From: an uncultured Curvibacter sp.
GTDB taxonomy: Bacteria > Pseudomonadota > Gammaproteobacteria > Burkholderiales > Burkholderiaceae_C
Direction of reading: 5' to 3'
Assembly (NCBI GenBank): GCA_903834975.1
Contig: CAILKX010000001.1
Coordinates: 1 to 37,252 of the forward strand
Length of the DNA stretch: 37,252 nucleotides
Below are positions 16,243 through 25,103 of this stretch, piece after piece. The position numbers were made by a program, and so were the translations under genes. Position 1 is the stretch's first letter. Each line of letters opens with the position of its first letter. The notes under the pieces are model-generated. The model was not told where the DNA came from. It ran no database searches and was given only the letters and a program-made list of their open reading frames with translations.

Positions 16243-17259
16243 ATGGACAACCACGCCACCCCAGAACCCGAACCCCAGTACCAACCCAATCACGAGCCCA
16301 AGCACGAACCCACCGCGGCGGCGCCTGCTTCGACCGGCCACTGGGAGCGTGCGGTGTTGGAAAAGCTGGTTTTGTCGACCTTGACCGAGCAGCGCACGGC
16401 GCGTCGCTGGCGCAACGGCCTGCGCTTGGCATGGCTGCTGGTGTTTTTGGTCTTGATTTGGTTCGGTTTCCACAAAGCCGATCCGTCGATGGACATCAGT
16501 GGGCCTCACACGGCGGTCGTCGGCATTAAGGGTGAAATTGCGTCCGGCTCAGAAGCCAGTGCGGAAGGCATTTTGAGCGCCTTGCGCAGCGCCTTTGAAG
16601 CCGATGAAGCCAAGGCGATCGTGCTGCAAATCGATTCGCCTGGTGGCAGTCCGGTGCAGGCGGGGTTGATTTACGACGAAATCATGCGCCTCAAAAAGAA
16701 ACACGACAAACCCATTTACGCCGTCTGCGAAGAAGAGTGCGCCTCCGCGGCCTACTACATTGCCGCGGCCACCGACCAAATTTATGCCGACAAAGCCAGC
16801 ATTGTGGGCAGCATCGGCGTGCTCATGGATGGCTTTGGCTTCACCGGCCTGATGGACAAGTTGGGCGTTCAACGCCGTTTGATGACAGCGGGCACCAACA
16901 AAGGCATGCTCGACCCCTTCAGCCCCGAATCGGAGGCCCAAAAAGCCTACGCGCAGGCCATGCTGAATCAAATTCACCAGCAGTTCATCAAGGCCGTCAA
17001 AACCGGCCGTGGCGATCGTTTGAAAGAAGCCCCGGACCTCTTCAGCGGCCTGTTTTGGAACGGGGAGCAAGCCGCTGCCTTGGGCTTGATCGATGGTTTG
17101 GGCAGCGTGGACTCGGTGGCGCGCGACATCGTCAAAGTCGACAACTTGGTCGATTACACCCAACGTGAAAATGTCGCTGAACGTTTGGCCAAGCGCTTTG
17201 GTGCGGCCATGGGCCACGCGGCCGTTGGGGCGCTGACTTCATCGCCGTCTTTGCACTGA
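16243..17259 (+). CDS. S49-family (SppA-like) membrane peptidase
   Basis: The protein resembles the signal-peptide peptidase SppA, which degrades residual signal peptides and membrane fragments with a Ser-Lys dyad. It has 338 residues. The first 30 are rich in Pro, Glu and His and presumably cytoplasmic; one membrane segment follows at about 58-76 (LRLAWLLVFLVLIWFGF), then a periplasmic S49 domain. The catalytic serine is S168 in CASAAYYIA, and the general-base lysine is K220 in GTNKGMLDPF. The DSPGG motif at about 131-135 also fits the family. The length is that of the single-domain short form, not the tandem E. coli form. It is the last gene of the rluC run and is convergent with the methyltransferase gene across 67 bp of AT-rich spacer without a recognised terminator. 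Confidence 0.92.
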   Translation: MDNHATPEPEPQYQPNHEPKHEPTAAAPASTGHWERAVLEKLVLSTLTEQRTARRWRNGLRLAWLLVFLVLIWFGFHKADPSMDISGPHTAVVGIKGEIASGSEASAEGILSALRSAFEADEAKAIVLQIDSPGGSPVQAGLIYDEIMRLKKKHDKPIYAVCEEECASAAYYIAAATDQIYADKASIVGSIGVLMDGFGFTGLMDKLGVQRRLMTAGTNKGMLDPFSPESEAQKAYAQAMLNQIHQQFIKAVKTGRGDRLKEAPDLFSGLFWNGEQAAALGLIDGLGSVDSVARDIVKVDNLVDYTQRENVAERLAKRFGAAMGHAAVGALTSSPSLH

Positions 17260-17326
17260 GGTTCTTAACTACTTAGGCAGTTAATTAGTTAGGTACTCAA
17301 GCGCCAAAGCGTTAACGATTAACGAC

Positions 17327-18097
17327 TTACCGCCCCAAGCCAAATACCGCCGGCAAATCCCCTGCTGGGCAAGCGCTTGGGTGGCTTTGTCGCCATGCTT
17401 TCACGGTCTGACTGAAGTGGCCGCCATGGGCCAAGCTGATGCCGTAGCTGATGGCCAAACGGGTCTGTGGCTGCAAGCCTTCGAGCAGGCCACGCCACAA
17501 GGCGGCGTTTCTGAACGGGGTTTCAATAAAGAGCTGGGTTTGGCTGGTTTTGTGCGCCAGTTGCTCCAAGTCTTGCAAGCGTTTTTTCCGGTCGACGGCG
17601 TCTTGAGGCAGATAACCCACGAAGGCGAAATTCTGGCCATTCAAGCCGCTGGCCGCCAAGGCCAATAAAAGCGACACCGGACCGACCAAGGGCAGCACCG
17701 GCACGCCCAATTCGTGCGCTGCCCGAACGACAGAGGAGCCGGGATCGGCCACCGCGGGCATGCCGGCCTCGCTGACCAAGCCGATGTCATGACCCGCCAA
17801 AGCCGCTTTCAGTAAAGGCTTGGCATCAAACGAACTGGCGCCCACGTGGTCGCCTTTTTTGTGGGCCTCCCTTGGCAACTCAGTGATGGCCATGTCTTGC
17901 AGCGCGCAAGGCAAAGGGTAAATGGCCTGCACCCGCTTCAGGTAGGCGCGGGTGGTTTTGGCGTTTTCGCAAACCCAGTGCTGCAACGCTGCCGCTTGGC
18001 GCAAGGTCAAGTCGGGCAAGACATCGGTCAGCGGGGCTTGTTCAGCGCAGCCAAAATCCAAAGGCGCAGGCACCAAAAAGAGTCGACCGGTTGTCAT
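17327..18097 (-). CDS. SAM-dependent methyltransferase, RsmI/tetrapyrrole methylase superfamily
   Basis: The 256-residue protein has the tetrapyrrole-methylase fold used by RsmI, which 2'-O-methylates C1402 of 16S rRNA. The diagnostic glycine-rich segment reads GLVSEAGMPAVADPGS, where classical RsmI has an SDAGTP form; VPLVGPVS and FVGYLPQD follow. The family is clear, but these deviations mean it may be a paralogue with another target. The ATG at 18097 overlaps the maf stop by ATGA, which fixes the start; an earlier ATG (18148) lies within maf. Pairing with maf suggests co-expression. Confidence 0.8.
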   Translation of the reverse strand: MTTGRLFLVPAPLDFGCAEQAPLTDVLPDLTLRQAAALQHWVCENAKTTRAYLKRVQAIYPLPCALQDMAITELPREAHKKGDHVGASSFDAKPLLKAALAGHDIGLVSEAGMPAVADPGSSVVRAAHELGVPVLPLVGPVSLLLALAASGLNGQNFAFVGYLPQDAVDRKKRLQDLEQLAHKTSQTQLFIETPFRNAALWRGLLEGLQPQTRLAISYGISLAHGGHFSQTVKAWRQSHPSACPAGDLPAVFGLGR

Positions 18098-18741
18098 GGG
18101 GCGCTTGGGCTTAGCAAAGGCAGGCCCGCCGCCCGCAGCAGGCGACAAGTCCGAATCAACGGCAAGCCAACCAGGGCAGTGGGGTCGTCGTTGTCGATGC
18201 GCTCTAACAACGCAATGCCCAAGCCTTCGCTCTTGGCGCTGCCCGCGCAGTCATAAGGTTGTTCGGTCAGCAGGTAATACTCAATTTCGGCGTCGCTCAA
18301 GTCTCGAAACTGGACGCGCACGGCAGCCAGGTCGGTTTCGACGAACCCGCTCGCTTGGCACACCACAGCCAGCGCGGTTTGAAAAATCACCGTTTGACCG
18401 CTCATTTGTCGCAATTGAGCGCGGGCCCGTTCATGGGTGCCAGGCTTGCCCAAAGGAAGCCCATTCAGATCGGCCACTTGGTCGGAGCCAATGACCACCG
18501 CCTGCGGGAATTGGCTCGCCACGGCGTTGGCTTTGGCCAGTGCCAAACGGGTGGCCAAGGCCAAAGGCGCTTCGCCAACGAGCGGTGTTTCGTCGACCTC
18601 AGGGGCCACCACGTCGAAAGGCCACTGCAGGCGGCTCAAAAGTTCATGCCGGTAGCGGGAGGTTGAACCCAGGATCAAGCGCCGATGGGGCGATGCGGCG
18701 GGCAGGGCGGAAGCGGTCGGGGATTCGTGGATTTCGGACAT
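18094..18741 (-). CDS. Maf-like nucleotide pyrophosphatase (YceF type)
   Basis: This is a 215-residue Maf family protein. These enzymes hydrolyse non-canonical or modified nucleoside triphosphates, and the YceF branch prefers 7-methyl-GTP. Family motifs are LILGSTSRYRHELL near the N-terminus, the VDE segment, VIGSDQVA and KPGTHERA. An N-terminal extension of about 20 residues precedes the conserved start, and an internal ATG is not obvious. It diverges from yceD across 71 bp. The arrangement maf(yceF) / yceD-rpmF-plsX-fabH is the same as in E. coli, which supports the YceF assignment. Confidence 0.9.
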   Translation of the reverse strand: MSEIHESPTASALPAASPHRRLILGSTSRYRHELLSRLQWPFDVVAPEVDETPLVGEAPLALATRLALAKANAVASQFPQAVVIGSDQVADLNGLPLGKPGTHERARAQLRQMSGQTVIFQTALAVVCQASGFVETDLAAVRVQFRDLSDAEIEYYLLTEQPYDCAGSAKSEGLGIALLERIDNDDPTALVGLPLIRTCRLLRAAGLPLLSPSAP

Positions 18742-18812
18742 GGTTGGATTTTCTTACGAATTCAATCAAGTTGTTTGAATGGGTTTCTGCGGGTTTCTTT
18801 TACACTGACCTG

Positions 18813-19403
18813 ATGTCTATCCCCCGCACCAGTGACCCTCGAACCAGTGACCCCCGCACCGTGGATCCCCGCGCTTTGGCTCAGGCAACCCCAGCCCAAG
18901 AAGTGGTCGGCCATGCCCCCCTTTTGGCATTTCATCGTTTGACCGATTTGTTGTGGCCCGATCAAGCCGCCAGCGCCGAGGTGCATTGGCAAGCGCAAGG
19001 CGAACTGCGCCCAGTAACGGGCGGTGCTCCCCAAACTTGGTTGCACTTATCCGTTCAATCCCAGCCCACCTTGCGCTGCGAGCGTTGTTTGGGGCCTGTC
19101 ACCTTGGATTTGGCCTTTGAGCGCGATTACCGCTTTGTCGCTGATGAGGCGACCGCTGAAATAGAAGACGAGGTCAGCGAAGAAGATGTGCTGGTTTGGC
19201 AGCGTGACTTTGATTTGCAAGCCTTGGTTGAAGACGAGTTGCTGATGGCCCTGCCCGTGGTGCCCAAACATGGTGTTTGCCCCGAGGCGGTGCCTTTTTC
19301 AGTGGTCGACGAAGATTTCATTCAATCCGAGGCTGAAAAACCCAATCCTTTTGCTGTTTTGGCCCAGCTCAAAAACGAGGGGAAAAAGGGGCCAGCCAAA
19401 TAA
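18813..19403 (+). CDS. yceD: YceD (DUF177) protein
   Basis: The 196-residue protein belongs to the DUF177 family, which is linked with rpmF and plsX across bacteria and has been connected to 23S rRNA accumulation or large-subunit assembly. The CERC pair (C89, C92) with a later HGVC (C156) suggests a metal site. The C-terminal tail ends in a family-typical NPFAVLAQLK segment. The N-terminus carries three pentapeptide repeats (RTSDP, RTSDP, RTVDP). The ATG at 18813 is chosen because upstream in-frame starts lie inside the divergent maf gene. There is no ribosome binding site; a TACACT hexamer 6 nt upstream hints at leaderless transcription, but no good -35 box accompanies it. Confidence 0.88.
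   Translation: MSIPRTSDPRTSDPRTVDPRALAQATPAQEVVGHAPLLAFHRLTDLLWPDQAASAEVHWQAQGELRPVTGGAPQTWLHLSVQSQPTLRCERCLGPVTLDLAFERDYRFVADEATAEIEDEVSEEDVLVWQRDFDLQALVEDELLMALPVVPKHGVCPEAVPFSVVDEDFIQSEAEKPNPFAVLAQLKNEGKKGPAK
18825..18869 (+). repeat. 15-bp tandem repeat in the 5' end of yceD
   Basis: Three in-frame 15-bp units lie at 18825-18839, 18840-18854 and 18855-18869. The first two differ at two positions and the third is more diverged. They add the repeated pentapeptide R-T-S/V-D-P near the N-terminus without breaking the frame. Confidence 0.75.
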
Positions 19404-19406
19404 ACC

Positions 19407-19435
19407 TTGGCATTCTCAATTGCTTACGTTATACT
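19407..19435 (+). promoter_or_regulatory. Strong sigma-70 promoter for rpmF
   Basis: TTGGCA (19407-19412), a 17-bp spacer and TATACT (19430-19435) form a near-consensus promoter. It starts 4 nt after the yceD stop and gives an rpmF leader of about 27 nt containing TAGGAG. A dedicated promoter fits the high demand for a ribosomal protein. Confidence 0.75.
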
Positions 19436-19468
19436 CGCGGGCTTCGCACAAATTTTTAGGAGCCTGTC

Positions 19469-19651
19469 ATGGCTGTTCAGCAAAACAAAAAATCGCCTTC
19501 CAAGCGCGGTATGCATCGTTCGCACAATGCCCTGAACGTTCCGGGTATTGCTGTTGAGCCGACCACCGGTGAAACCCACCTGCGCCACCACATCAGCCCC
19601 AACGGCTTTTACCGCGGCCGCCAGGTGTTGAAAAACAAGTCAGAAGCTTAA
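19469..19651 (+). CDS. rpmF: 50S ribosomal protein L32
   Basis: L32 is a small protein of the large ribosomal subunit. The 60-residue product starts [19 protein letters not shown] and continues with the typical [20 protein letters not shown]. The motif pattern of cysteine-free L32 is complete. TAGGAG sits 7 nt before the ATG. It has its own promoter upstream and a strong terminator downstream, so it can be expressed as a single-gene transcript as well as with plsX. Confidence 0.98.
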   Translation: MAVQQNKKSPSKRGMHRSHNALNVPGIAVEPTTGETHLRHHISPNGFYRGRQVLKNKSEA

Positions 19652-19667
19652 TCAGCCACTGCCTCAC

Positions 19668-19707
19668 AAGCCCGATGCTACCCCTCCGTAGCGCGGGCTT
19701 TTCTTTT
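19668..19707 (+). terminator. Intrinsic terminator between rpmF and plsX
   Basis: AGCCCG (19669-19674) pairs with CGGGCT (19694-19699), and inside it GCTAC pairs with GTAGC around a CCCTCC loop. The tract TTTTCTTTT follows. The hairpin is strong and ends about 24 nt before the plsX ATG. It should cut transcription from the rpmF promoter and lower readthrough into the fatty-acid genes. Confidence 0.85.
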
Positions 19708-19730
19708 GTCTACGCCACCACTTTGACCTC

Positions 19731-20774
19731 ATGATCACCATTGCAGTGGATTGCATGGGGGGCGACCATGGCCCCCAAGTAACCTTGGTGGCGTGTCGCC
19801 AGTTTTTGTCGGCCCATCCCGATGCCCAGTTGATCGTGGTGGGGTTGCCTCAGGCCATGGCGGCTTGGTCGCATCCGCGCAGCCACGTGTTGACGGCCAG
19901 CGAGGTGGTCGAGATGGACGACCCGATTGAAGTGGCCTTGCGCCGCAAAAAAGACTCTTCCATGCGGGTGGCGATCACCCAAGTCAAAGACGGACACGCC
20001 CAGGCGGCGGTCTCGGCGGGCAACACGGGTGCTTTGATGGCCATTGCCCGCTACGTGCTCAAAACCCTGCCGGGCATCGAACGCCCCGCGATTGCCTATC
20101 CCATGCCCAATATATTGGGCGGTGCCACGACCGTGCTGGATCTGGGTGCGAATGTAGATTGCAACGAACAGCATTTGCTGCAATTTGCAGTGCTGGGGTC
20201 GGCCTTGGATTCGGTGCTCAAAGGCCGTGGCAACCCCACCGTGGGTTTGCTCAACATTGGCTCAGAAGTCATTAAAGGCAACGAAGTCATCAAAAAAGCA
20301 GGCGAACTGCTGACAAGAGCAGCCGAAACAGGCGATTTGAACTTTGTCGGTAACGTCGAAGGCAACGATATTTTCAAAGGAACGACCGACATCGTGGTTT
20401 GTGATGGCTTTGTCGGCAATGTGGCACTCAAGGCCAGCGAAGGCGTTGCCAAGATGATTGGCGAATTCCTGAAACAAGAGTTTTCACGCAGTATCTTTAC
20501 GAAAATGGCTGCTATTTTGGCTTATCCGGTGTTATCTGCGTTTAAAAAACGAGTTGACCATCGTCACTACAACGGTGCTGCCTTTCTGGGTTTGAACGGT
20601 TTGGTCTTCAAAAGCCATGGCTCGGCCGATGCGTTTGCGTTCGAACAGGCCTTGAACCGGGCGTATGATGCCGCCAGTCACAACTTGCTTGACCAAGTCA
20701 AAGAACGCATCGCCCATGCATCGCCCTTGTTGGCAGCGGCACACAGCGAAGCGACGACGACGCAGTCGGCCTAA
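19731..20774 (+). CDS. plsX: Phosphate acyltransferase PlsX
   Basis: PlsX makes acyl-phosphate from acyl-ACP, the first step by which fatty acids enter phospholipid synthesis through PlsY. The 347-residue protein starts with the family hallmark [12 protein letters not shown] and has [10 protein letters not shown], the [16 protein letters not shown] core and the late [10 protein letters not shown] motif. It is a peripheral membrane protein with no transmembrane segment. A terminator precedes it, and the fabH start follows 8 nt after its stop. The tail (about 12 residues, EATTTQSA) is poorly conserved. Confidence 0.97.
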   Translation: MITIAVDCMGGDHGPQVTLVACRQFLSAHPDAQLIVVGLPQAMAAWSHPRSHVLTASEVVEMDDPIEVALRRKKDSSMRVAITQVKDGHAQAAVSAGNTGALMAIARYVLKTLPGIERPAIAYPMPNILGGATTVLDLGANVDCNEQHLLQFAVLGSALDSVLKGRGNPTVGLLNIGSEVIKGNEVIKKAGELLTRAAETGDLNFVGNVEGNDIFKGTTDIVVCDGFVGNVALKASEGVAKMIGEFLKQEFSRSIFTKMAAILAYPVLSAFKKRVDHRHYNGAAFLGLNGLVFKSHGSADAFAFEQALNRAYDAASHNLLDQVKERIAHASPLLAAAHSEATTTQSA

Positions 20775-20782
20775 CCAGCTTC

Positions 20783-21760
20783 ATGACGATTTATTCCCGA
20801 ATTGCGGGCACTGGCAGCTACCTTCCCCAGCGCCGCTTGAGCAATGCCGACTTGGTCGCCGAATTGGCCGCCAAGGGCATTGAATCTTCCGATGATTGGA
20901 TTGTTGAGCGAACCGGCATCCGGGCTCGCCACTTTGCGGCCCCCGATCAAATGGCCAGCGACCTGGCTTTGCAGGCTTCACAACAAGCCTTGGCGGCGGC
21001 GGGTTTGACGGCCGGCGATCTCGACTTGATCGTCGTGGCCACCTCCACCCCGGACATGGTGTTCCCCTCCACCGCTTGTATTTTGCAAAACAAACTGGGC
21101 ACCTCGGGCTCAGCCGCCTTTGACCTTCAGGCGGTTTGCAGTGGTTTCATCTATGCCACCACCGTTGCCAACGCCATGATTCAAAGCGGAGCGGTGCGCC
21201 GCGCCTTGGTGGTGGGCGCTGAAATTTTTTCACGCATTCTGGATTTCAACGACCGCACCACCTGCGTCTTGTTTGGCGATGGCGCTGGTGCGGTGGTGCT
21301 GGAAGCCTCCGAAGAACCTGGCATATTGGCCACCGACTTTCATGCGGATGGCAAGCATGTGGGCATTTTGTGTGTCCCCGGTCATGTGTCCGGTGGTCAA
21401 ATCACCGGCGACCCCTTGCTGAAAATGGACGGCCAAGCGGTCTTCAAACTGGCGGTCGGCGTCTTAGAAGACACTGCTAGAACCGTGCTCGCCAAGGCCG
21501 GCAAAACCGAAGCCGATTTGGATTGGTTGATTCCCCATCAAGCCAACATCCGGATCATGCAAAGCACCGCCAAGAAATTGAAATTGCCGCTGGACAAAGT
21601 GGTCGTCACGGTGGATCAGCATGGCAACACCTCGGCGGCGTCCATTCCCTTGGCGCTGGACCAAGCGGTTCGCGCGGGCCAAATTCAGCGCGGCCAACAC
21701 CTGCTGCTTGAAGGCGTGGGGGGTGGATTTACCTGGGGCTCTGTTTTGGTGCAGTATTGA
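20783..21760 (+). CDS. fabH: Beta-ketoacyl-ACP synthase III
   Basis: FabH condenses acetyl-CoA with malonyl-ACP and so starts type II fatty-acid synthesis. The 325-residue protein has the full catalytic triad: C119 (AVCSGF), H252 ([10 protein letters not shown]) and N282 (HGNTSAAS). The N-terminal GTGSYLPQ and the glycine-rich end [12 protein letters not shown] are typical. It lies between plsX and fabD with 8- and 6-nt gaps, so the three are co-transcribed. No feature suggests branched-chain primer preference one way or the other. Confidence 0.98.
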   Translation: MTIYSRIAGTGSYLPQRRLSNADLVAELAAKGIESSDDWIVERTGIRARHFAAPDQMASDLALQASQQALAAAGLTAGDLDLIVVATSTPDMVFPSTACILQNKLGTSGSAAFDLQAVCSGFIYATTVANAMIQSGAVRRALVVGAEIFSRILDFNDRTTCVLFGDGAGAVVLEASEEPGILATDFHADGKHVGILCVPGHVSGGQITGDPLLKMDGQAVFKLAVGVLEDTARTVLAKAGKTEADLDWLIPHQANIRIMQSTAKKLKLPLDKVVVTVDQHGNTSAASIPLALDQAVRAGQIQRGQHLLLEGVGGGFTWGSVLVQY

Positions 21761-21766
21761 GTAGAG

Positions 21767-22741
21767 ATGGCAATTGAGATGACAGCATTTGCATTTGTAT
21801 TTCCGGGCCAAGGCTCTCAGTCGGTGGGCATGTTGGCGGCTTGGGGCGATCACCCTGTTTTGCGTGCCACCTTGCAAGAAGCCTCAGACGCTTTGGGCGA
21901 AGACTTGGGGTTGCTGATTCAAGAAGGCCCCAAAGAAGCCCTCGCCTTGACCACCAACACCCAGCCCGTGATGCTGGTGTCGGCCATTGCGGCTTATCGG
22001 ATTTGGTTGTCTGAAACGGGTTTGACGCCCATGGCTGTGGCCGGTCATTCTTTGGGCGAGTACTCGGCCTTGGTGGCTTCGGGTGTGCTGAGTTTGAGCG
22101 AAGCGGTGCCTCTGGTGCGTTTTCGCGCGGCGGCCATGCAAGAAGCCGTGCCCGTCGGCGTCGGTGCGATGGCGGCCATTTTGGGCTTGCCCTCGGCACA
22201 AGTCGTGCAAGGCTGTTTGGAAGTCACCCAAGGTTTTCAAGCCGAAGGCAGCCCTGAGGTGGCACAAGCCGTCAATTTCAACGACATGGCTCAAACCGTC
22301 ATTGCCGGCACCGCCGCCGGCGTGGCCAAAGCCTGCGAACACTTGAAGGCCATGGGGGCCAAACGCGCCTTGCCGCTGCCGGTCTCGGCGCCGTTTCACT
22401 CCAGTTTGATGCGCCCAGCAGCCGAGGCTTTGCGCGAACGTTTGCAAAGTGTGAATGTTCAAACGCCGCAAATTCCGGTGGTGAACAACGTCGATGTGGC
22501 GGTGGAGACCGACCCCGCCCGTTTGCGCGATGCTTTGTACCGCCAGGCTTATCAACCCGTGCGTTGGGTGGAATGTGTGCAAGCGCTCAAGGCGCGCGGC
22601 GCCAAAGCCATCGTAGAGTGTGGTCCTGGCAAGGTCTTGGCGGGGATGACCAAGCGCATCGAACCCGAGTTGCTCAGCGGTTGTGTGCAAGATCCTGCCA
22701 GCTTGTCTGAACTGCACGAACTTTTAAAGAACACCCCATGA
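21767..22741 (+). CDS. fabD: Malonyl-CoA:ACP transacylase
   Basis: FabD loads malonyl groups from CoA onto ACP for elongation. The 324-residue protein has the FVFPGQGSQ N-terminus, the nucleophile S95 in GHSLGEYSAL and the catalytic H211 in VSAPFHSSLM. The oxyanion-hole glutamine lies in PGQGSQ. Two in-frame ATGs (21767 and 21779) are possible; the first has GTAGAG upstream, and the second begins directly before the conserved segment. The stop overlaps the fabG start by ATGA. Confidence 0.97.
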   Translation: MAIEMTAFAFVFPGQGSQSVGMLAAWGDHPVLRATLQEASDALGEDLGLLIQEGPKEALALTTNTQPVMLVSAIAAYRIWLSETGLTPMAVAGHSLGEYSALVASGVLSLSEAVPLVRFRAAAMQEAVPVGVGAMAAILGLPSAQVVQGCLEVTQGFQAEGSPEVAQAVNFNDMAQTVIAGTAAGVAKACEHLKAMGAKRALPLPVSAPFHSSLMRPAAEALRERLQSVNVQTPQIPVVNNVDVAVETDPARLRDALYRQAYQPVRWVECVQALKARGAKAIVECGPGKVLAGMTKRIEPELLSGCVQDPASLSELHELLKNTP

Positions 22742-23520
22742 ACTCTCCTCAAGCCCACCCCATCCACCCGCCTTCGGAGCGTCGATTCAATGGCCAAGTG
22801 GCCTTGGTGACCGGTGCTTCACGGGGCATTGGTGCTTCGATTGCTTTGACCTTGGCAGCACAAGGCGCCCGTGTGGTCGGCACTGCCACCACCGAGGAAG
22901 GCGCGGCCCGCATCAGCAAGGCCTTGTCGGCTTACCCCGGCAGCCGCGGTGCCCGCTTGGATGTGAACGACGTGGCCGCTGCCGAAGCCCTGGTCGAAGC
23001 CATCACCCAAGACTTGGGGGGCTTGCAAATCTTGGTGAACAACGCCGGCATCACCCGCGACATGTTGGCCATGCGCCTAAAAGACGCTGACTGGGACGCC
23101 GTGCTGGACACCAATTTAAAGGCGGTTTTCCGCATGAGCCGCGCCGTCATGCGTCCGATGATGAAGCAACGCTTCGGCCGCATCATCAGCATCACCAGCG
23201 TCGTAGGCGCTTCGGGCAACCCCGGTCAAGCCAATTACGCCGCCGCCAAAGCCGGTGTGGCGGGCATGACCCGCGCCTTGGCCCGCGAACTCGGCAGCCG
23301 CAACATCACGGTCAACTGCGTGGCCCCGGGGTTCATTCAGACCGACATGACCTCCGGCTTGTCGGACGACCAACAAAAAGCCCTTTTGGCCCAAATTCCT
23401 TTGGGTCATTTGGGTCAGGCTTCCGACATAGCCCATGCGGTGGCCTATTTGGCCTCGAGCGAAGCGGCCTATGTCACGGGTCAAGAATTGCATGTCAATG
23501 GTGGCATGTTCATGGCTTAG
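22738..23520 (+). CDS. fabG: 3-oxoacyl-ACP reductase FabG
   Basis: FabG carries out the NADPH-dependent first reduction of each elongation cycle. It is a short-chain dehydrogenase of 260 residues. The cofactor motif TGASRGIG is at 25-32, NNAG follows, and the catalytic set is S154, Y167 and K171 (NYAAAKAG). About 15 residues precede the first conserved strand, so the N-terminus is slightly longer than E. coli FabG. The ATG overlaps the fabD stop by 4 nt, which fixes the start. The acpP gene follows after 68 bp that contain its likely promoter. Confidence 0.97.
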   Translation: MNSPQAHPIHPPSERRFNGQVALVTGASRGIGASIALTLAAQGARVVGTATTEEGAARISKALSAYPGSRGARLDVNDVAAAEALVEAITQDLGGLQILVNNAGITRDMLAMRLKDADWDAVLDTNLKAVFRMSRAVMRPMMKQRFGRIISITSVVGASGNPGQANYAAAKAGVAGMTRALARELGSRNITVNCVAPGFIQTDMTSGLSDDQQKALLAQIPLGHLGQASDIAHAVAYLASSEAAYVTGQELHVNGGMFMA

Positions 23521-23527
23521 TCTTTTT

Positions 23528-23828
<301 letters not shown>

Positions 23829-23836
23829 CCCTTTTC

Positions 23837-25084
23837 ATGTCCCGTCGTCGCGTCGTCGTCACCGGCTTAGGCTGTGTGACCCCCGTTGGCAACACGGTTG
23901 CCGAGTCTTGGGCGGCCTTGTTGGCCGGTCAGTCTGGTATTGACATCGTTAAAAGTTTTGATGCTTCTGCGCTGGCTTGCCAGTTTGCAGGCGAAGTCAA
24001 AAACTTTGACATCACCCAATACCTGCCCGAAAAAGAGGCGCGACACATGGACCGCTTTATCCACCTTGGCATGGCAGCGGCCATGCAAGCGGTGGTGGAC
24101 TCAGGCCTGCCGACGGGCGACGCCTTGAGTGACGAACAAGCGGTGCGCATCGGTTGCAATGTGGGCGCCGGCATCGGTGGCCTGCCCATGATCGAGCGCA
24201 CCCATGCGGAATACACGGCCCGAGGCCCTCGCCGCATCTCCCCATTTTTCGTGCCCGCCTCGATCATCAACATGATCTCGGGCCATTTGTCGATTCAATA
24301 CGGCTTCAAAGGCCCCAACATCGCCGTGGTAACGGCCTGCACCACCGGTTTGCATGCCATTGGTTTGTCGGCCCGCATGATCGAATACGGTGACTGCGAC
24401 GTGATGGTGGCCGGCGGCGCTGAATCAACCGTGTCGCCTTTGGGCATCGGCGGTTTCGCGTCGGCCCGTGCCTTGTCAACCCGCAACGACGACCCCAAAA
24501 CCGCCTCGCGCCCTTGGGACAAAGACCGCGATGGTTTTGTGCTCGGCGAAGGTGCCGGCGTCTTGGTACTCGAAGAATACGAACACGCCAAAGCCCGTGG
24601 CGCGAAAATTTACGCTGAATTGGCTGGCTTTGGCCTATCGGGCGACGCCTATCACATGACCGCGCCGAACGTGGATGGCCCCCGCCGCTCGATGCAGATG
24701 GCCTTGCAAAATGCCGGTGTCAATGCCGATCAGGTGAACTACGTGAACGCGCATGGCACTTCCACACCGTTGGGTGATTTGAACGAAACCAACGCCATCA
24801 AAGCGGCCTTGGGCGAGCACGCTTACAAGACGGTGGTCAACTCCACCAAGTCCATGACCGGCCACTTGTTGGGCGGGGCAGGGGGCATTGAAAGCGTGTT
24901 CACCACCTTGGCGGTGCACCATCAAAAGAGCCCGCCCACCATCAACCTCTTCAACCAAGACCCCGAGTGTGACTTGGATTACTGCGCCAACACCGCGCGC
25001 GACTTGAAGATTGACGTCGCCGTCAAAAATAACTTTGGTTTCGGCGGCACCAACGGCACCTTGGTCTTTAAACGCTTCAATTAA
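23837..25084 (+). CDS. fabF: Beta-ketoacyl-ACP synthase II
   Basis: FabF elongates acyl-ACP by condensation with malonyl-ACP and controls unsaturated-chain length in response to temperature in E. coli. The 415-residue protein has the catalytic triad C168 (TACTTGLHAIG), H306 (NAHGTSTPLGD) and H343 (KSMTGHLLGGAG), with K338 also conserved. The C-terminal KNNFGFGGTNGTLVFKR is typical. It starts 8 nt after acpP. Its stop codon lies inside an imperfect palindrome, and the small membrane protein gene begins 9 nt later. Confidence 0.98.
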   Translation: MSRRRVVVTGLGCVTPVGNTVAESWAALLAGQSGIDIVKSFDASALACQFAGEVKNFDITQYLPEKEARHMDRFIHLGMAAAMQAVVDSGLPTGDALSDEQAVRIGCNVGAGIGGLPMIERTHAEYTARGPRRISPFFVPASIINMISGHLSIQYGFKGPNIAVVTACTTGLHAIGLSARMIEYGDCDVMVAGGAESTVSPLGIGGFASARALSTRNDDPKTASRPWDKDRDGFVLGEGAGVLVLEEYEHAKARGAKIYAELAGFGLSGDAYHMTAPNVDGPRRSMQMALQNAGVNADQVNYVNAHGTSTPLGDLNETNAIKAALGEHAYKTVVNSTKSMTGHLLGGAGGIESVFTTLAVHHQKSPPTINLFNQDPECDLDYCANTARDLKIDVAVKNNFGFGGTNGTLVFKRFN

Positions 25085-25103
25085 GCGCTTGAATTGAGCG
25101 CTC
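25078..25103. repeat. Overlapping palindromes at the fabF stop codon
   Basis: CAATT (25078-25082) and AATTG (25092-25096) flank the palindrome AAGCGCTT, making a near-perfect 19-bp inverted repeat over the fabF stop. A second palindrome, GAGCGCTC, follows at 25096-25103 within the start of the next ORF. No T-tract follows, so it is not a classical terminator. Confidence 0.55.

Noticed and set aside
17260-17326. Terminator between the S49 peptidase and methyltransferase genes
   Set aside because: The spacer is AT-rich with repeated TTAA words, but no stable hairpin with a T-tract was found.
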